A stretch of DNA of 64,000 nt, taken from the NCBI GenBank assembly GCA_964392245.1, contig CAYMOX010000001.1:124001-188000 (forward strand). Reading direction: 5' to 3'. Shown here piece by piece: positions 61,426 to 64,000 of the stretch; within the stretch, counting starts at the first letter, position 1; the number at the start of each line of letters is the position of its first letter. This DNA is from JAAUUJ01 sp964392245 (GTDB lineage: Bacteria; Cyanobacteriota; Cyanobacteriia; Thermostichales; Thermostichaceae). The notes under the pieces were generated by a model. The model was not told the origin of the DNA, searched no databases, and saw nothing but the letters and a program-made list of their open reading frames with translations. The translations under genes and the position numbers were made by a program.

Positions 61426-62514
61426 CTACTCCCCCAGCTCCTGGAATGGCAGCACCTGAATCTGGACGGGCACCACTCCTGCCTTCAACATGTTCAGAGC
61501 TGCTGCTGCCGCATGGGATAGATCGATGATGCGATTGGGGATGAAGGGTCCCCGATCATTGATCTGGACCACCACCTCGCGCCCATTCTCCAGATTTACC
61601 ACTCGCACGGGTGTGCCCATGGGTAGTGAGCGATGGGCTGCCGTCAGGGTTTCCGCTGCATCGGGATGCCTGTACCAGGAGGCCAGACCTTGATCCGTTG
61701 ACAGGTGAGCCTGAGGCAGGAGGGGGGGCTCCAGGAGATCCTGAGGATCGGGAGATGAGGCAGCTTCAGCCATAGGGGGCGCTGACACCGGCGGAGCGTC
61801 AAATAGGAGGCGGCGAAGTCGATTGGTCGCCAGCAGGGCAACATCCACATCGCGGGACTGGGTGCCGGTCAGTAAAACCCCTTCATCCACCTGCACCAAT
61901 TCCGCTTCATTTAGCCGGATCACGTAGCCACCTGGAGCCGACGGGGAGTCTTCCTGCCAATCCAGGGTGATGCTGGCATTTTGGGCATGGCTTTGGGCCA
62001 ACTGATTCAGTTCCGCCACCAACCCTGCCGCTCGCAGAAGGGGAGATGCATGCTCAGGATGCGCCTGAAAACTGATGATGGGCAGCTCCTTCAGATACAC
62101 GGTGACCACGGGGCGCTCGTCAATGAAGTGGCTGAAGAGGGTAGCCATTGGGACCTGCTGCTCACCGCTCTCCAGTTGGGGTTGTCCCACTTTGATCACC
62201 GCCTCCGGTCCAATGGCCTGGTTGAAAAAGGTGGTGGCTGATTGAGCAGAAGCATCCACAGAGAGCGTTTGAGCTGCGGCTTTCCACTCCAGTTGAGAGG
62301 GTGGATCGTCCCACGCATCCGTCGGAGAGAGCACGGTTCCCTGAGGAATTGCAGTTGGGACTCGTTCCCATAATCGTTCAGTGGAGGAGCCTGGAGGGTA
62401 GAGAACACCTGTCGCAGGATTGGTGACATCTGGACGGGCCAGGGTTTCCAGTGCCAGCAGGGATCCGGAGAGCAGAGTGAGGAAAGTTGTGCTCAGGAGT
62501 CTGTAATTTCCCAT
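61426..62514 (-). CDS. RlpA-like septal/envelope lytic transglycosylase
   Basis: 362 residues from the ATG at 62514. An N-terminal hydrophobic segment (STTFLTLLSGSLLALETLA) acts as a signal peptide. The C-terminal 95 residues form a double-psi beta-barrel RlpA domain: GLASWYRHPDAAETLTAAHR, LPMGTPVRVVNLENGREVVV, INDRGPFIPNRIIDLSHAAA. The middle 220 residues are unlike known domains. RlpA proteins cleave naked peptidoglycan glycan strands or act in cell separation. Divergent from purM. Confidence 0.88.
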   Translation of the reverse strand: MGNYRLLSTTFLTLLSGSLLALETLARPDVTNPATGVLYPPGSSTERLWERVPTAIPQGTVLSPTDAWDDPPSQLEWKAAAQTLSVDASAQSATTFFNQAIGPEAVIKVGQPQLESGEQQVPMATLFSHFIDERPVVTVYLKELPIISFQAHPEHASPLLRAAGLVAELNQLAQSHAQNASITLDWQEDSPSAPGGYVIRLNEAELVQVDEGVLLTGTQSRDVDVALLATNRLRRLLFDAPPVSAPPMAEAASSPDPQDLLEPPLLPQAHLSTDQGLASWYRHPDAAETLTAAHRSLPMGTPVRVVNLENGREVVVQINDRGPFIPNRIIDLSHAAAAALNMLKAGVVPVQIQVLPFQELGE

Positions 62515-62651
62515 AGGTAATGGTGAGGTCAACTCGCAGTGAGGACGCAACGTATCAAGCAGTGGTTAATGTACCATGTATTTTTGAAAATGTCCGATTC
62601 CGTACAGGGATTACTGAGTAGGAATGCTCACTGCTAGAGGATCAATCAACG

Positions 62652-63668
62652 GTGGATTATCAAGATGCAGGGGTCGATATCGAGGCAGGGCAAGCGTTTG
62701 TCCGGCAAATTGCTCAGCGGGTTAAAGCAACCTCTCAGGTTGGGGTCTTAGCAGGTATTGGGGGCTTTGCTGGTCTGATGGCCCTGCCCACAGGTTTCCG
62801 AGAACCGATTCTGGTGGCCTCCACCGATGGGGTGGGCACAAAACTGATGGTGGCCCAGGCCTGTCAGCAGCATGAGGGGATCGGCATTGACCTGGTGGCC
62901 ATGTGTGTGAACGATATCCTGACGGTGGGGGCTCAGCCGCTCTTTTTCCTTGATTATCTGGCCACGGGCAGAATCAATCAAAATGTCCTTCTGCAGATTA
63001 TTGAAGGGATCATCAAGGGCTGTCAACAGGCGGGATGTGCCCTGCTGGGGGGAGAGACAGCCGAGATGCCCGGTCTATACCAACCCCAGGACTACGATGT
63101 GGCGGGATTCTGTGTGGGGGTGGTGGAAAAAGACGCCATTCTCAATGGCCAGCAGGTGCAGGTGGGGGATCGGGTGGTGGCTCTCCCCAGTTCAGGCGTT
63201 CATAGCAATGGCTACAGCCTGGTGCGGCGGATCGTTGCCGACAGGGGCTGGGACTGGCACCATACCCCTCCGGGCTGGACACGGTCGCTGGGAGAAGAAT
63301 TGCTCACGCCCACGTTGATCTACTGCTCCCAGATCCGAGCTCTCCAAGCTGCCGGTGTGGACATTCATGGCATGGCCCATATTACGGGGGGGGGGCTGCC
63401 GGAGAATCTCCCCCGCTGCCTGGGACCGCAGCAATCCATCCAACTTGATCCCTACCGCTGGAGAATCCCTCCTGTTTTTCAATGGTTACAGGTGGAAGGG
63501 AGTATCGAGACACAGGAAATGTTTCGTACCTTCAACATGGGGATCGGGTATGTACTCATCATCCCCCCTGAGGCGCTGGAGCATACCCGCCGTCTCCTGC
63601 CGCAGGCTTCAGACATTGGAGAAGTGATTTCCGGTTCTGGGGAAGTGCTGGGACTGGATCAAGGGTAA
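62652..63668 (+). CDS. purM: Phosphoribosylformylglycinamidine cyclo-ligase
   Basis: 338 residues, starting at GTG 62652 (MDYQDAGVDIEAGQAFVRQI). Seen: STDGVGTKLMVAQ, CVNDILTVGAQPLFFLDY, GGETAEMPGLYQP, SSGVHSNGYSLVRRI, HITGGGLPENLPR and TFNMGIGYVLI. It closes the imidazole ring to form AIR in purine synthesis. Length agrees with the family. A GC-rich hairpin lies shortly after the stop. Confidence 0.95.
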   Translation: MDYQDAGVDIEAGQAFVRQIAQRVKATSQVGVLAGIGGFAGLMALPTGFREPILVASTDGVGTKLMVAQACQQHEGIGIDLVAMCVNDILTVGAQPLFFLDYLATGRINQNVLLQIIEGIIKGCQQAGCALLGGETAEMPGLYQPQDYDVAGFCVGVVEKDAILNGQQVQVGDRVVALPSSGVHSNGYSLVRRIVADRGWDWHHTPPGWTRSLGEELLTPTLIYCSQIRALQAAGVDIHGMAHITGGGLPENLPRCLGPQQSIQLDPYRWRIPPVFQWLQVEGSIETQEMFRTFNMGIGYVLIIPPEALEHTRRLLPQASDIGEVISGSGEVLGLDQG

Positions 63669-63682
63669 ATACCCGGGGAGAA

Positions 63683-63720
63683 GCCGAGGGGGAGCATCCC
63701 CCCCAAAGGCAGGGATCGGC
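63683..63720 (+). terminator. GC-rich hairpin downstream of purM
   Basis: GGGGG (63688-63692), loop AGCAT, CCCCC (from 63698), enclosed by GCCGA/TCGGC (63683-63687, 63716-63720). No T tract follows, so termination is only possible. Confidence 0.35.
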
Positions 63721-63917
63721 TGACTAAGTAGAGATGCCCAGGCTGTGCTAATGTATCGAGTGGACTGAATGGTCCTTTACGTTCATTAACTGAAATTGAC
63801 CAGTTGCTTTCTATCAGAAAATGCTGGTATGTAAGGTCCCATCCAACTGCAACTCTACCTGGCGATCATCGTCGCAGAACAGGCAACTCGGCCCAGACAG
63901 GAGGAGCATCCTGAGCA

Positions 63918-64000
63918 ATGATCGAAGTTGAACAGCTGAGCAAAACGTACGGCACCTTCTCCGCCATTCGGGATTTAACATTTCGGGTTGAACCGGGTGA
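63918..64000 (+). CDS. ABC transporter ATP-binding protein, N-terminal fragment
   Basis: The gene starts at ATG 63918 with AGGAGGAG about 12-19 bases before it, and runs off the right edge; 27 codons are visible. The beginning IEVEQLSKTYGTFSAIRDLT followed by FRVEPG is the usual start of an ABC ATPase up to just before the Walker A motif. The IRDLTFRVEPG form is common in ABC-2 type exporters (GldA/NatA-like). Type and substrate cannot be decided. Confidence 0.85.
   Translation, partial: MIEVEQLSKTYGTFSAIRDLTFRVEPG

Noticed and set aside
1..64000. CRISPR arrays, insertion sequences, phage genes, toxin-antitoxin pairs
   Set aside because: No direct-repeat arrays, transposase or integrase motifs were seen; the XRE gene has no toxin-like partner.

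Overview
The window is chromosomal DNA of a cyanobacterium. It carries photosystem genes (psbB/CP47, psbT, psbM, a probable psaM), the plastid-conserved genes ycf46 and ycf35, a cyanobacterial group 2 sigma factor and a Pix/Hmp-type phototaxis or motility operon. By eye it is moderately GC-rich and gene-dense. I see no insertion sequence, phage, CRISPR array, rRNA or convincing tRNA. The usual HIP1 octamer (GCGATCGC) is nearly absent, while GGATC/GATCC words are very common. I cannot name the species.

Layout. 0-8 kb: end of a PHP-domain gene, a REC/HD-GYP regulator, umuDC on the minus strand, a CNNM/CorC-like membrane protein, two small proteins, ycf46 and ycf35. 8-13 kb: an unrecognised lipoprotein, a 1291-residue HEAT/DUF4132 protein and a broken SRPBCC remnant. 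13-20 kb: a minus-strand block lysA-cdaA-uppS-leuS-moeA. 20-29 kb: photolyase, a three-gene sensor kinase/response regulator cluster, a large membrane protein and hemB. 29-38 kb: a DivIC-like protein, psaM, glyA, a WecA-like transferase, the sigma factor, a small XRE regulator, psbM, a ferredoxin, psbB and psbT. 38-49 kb: a seven-gene minus-strand chemotaxis-type operon (PatA-like, CheY, CheW, GAF-MCP, a Gln-rich coiled-coil protein, CheA-REC, CheW). 49-57 kb: ankyrin protein, a frameshifted TauE permease, a PPOX protein, two secreted proteins (one with a beta/gamma-crystallin domain), holA, ispD and speA. 57-61 kb: a guanidine operon made of a ykkC (guanidine-I) riboswitch, gdmH, hypA-like and hypB-like nickel chaperones and an ABC substrate-binding protein. 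61-64 kb: rlpA, purM and the start of an ABC ATPase gene.

How they work together. The best-resolved system is the guanidine operon: the riboswitch senses guanidine, the nickel enzyme hydrolyses it, and the HypA/HypB pair loads the metal. Its binding protein has no permease or ATPase beside it. The chemotaxis-type operon has the parts to pass light or chemical signals from a soluble GAF receptor to type IV pili; the coiled-coil protein placed between receptor and kinase resembles HmpF by context. The lysA-cdaA-uppS overlap places c-di-AMP synthesis next to cell-wall precursor genes. Weak points for a reader: several start codons are GTG or TTG or ambiguous, small-gene calls below 0.6 need comparative support, and tauE is disrupted in this sequence.
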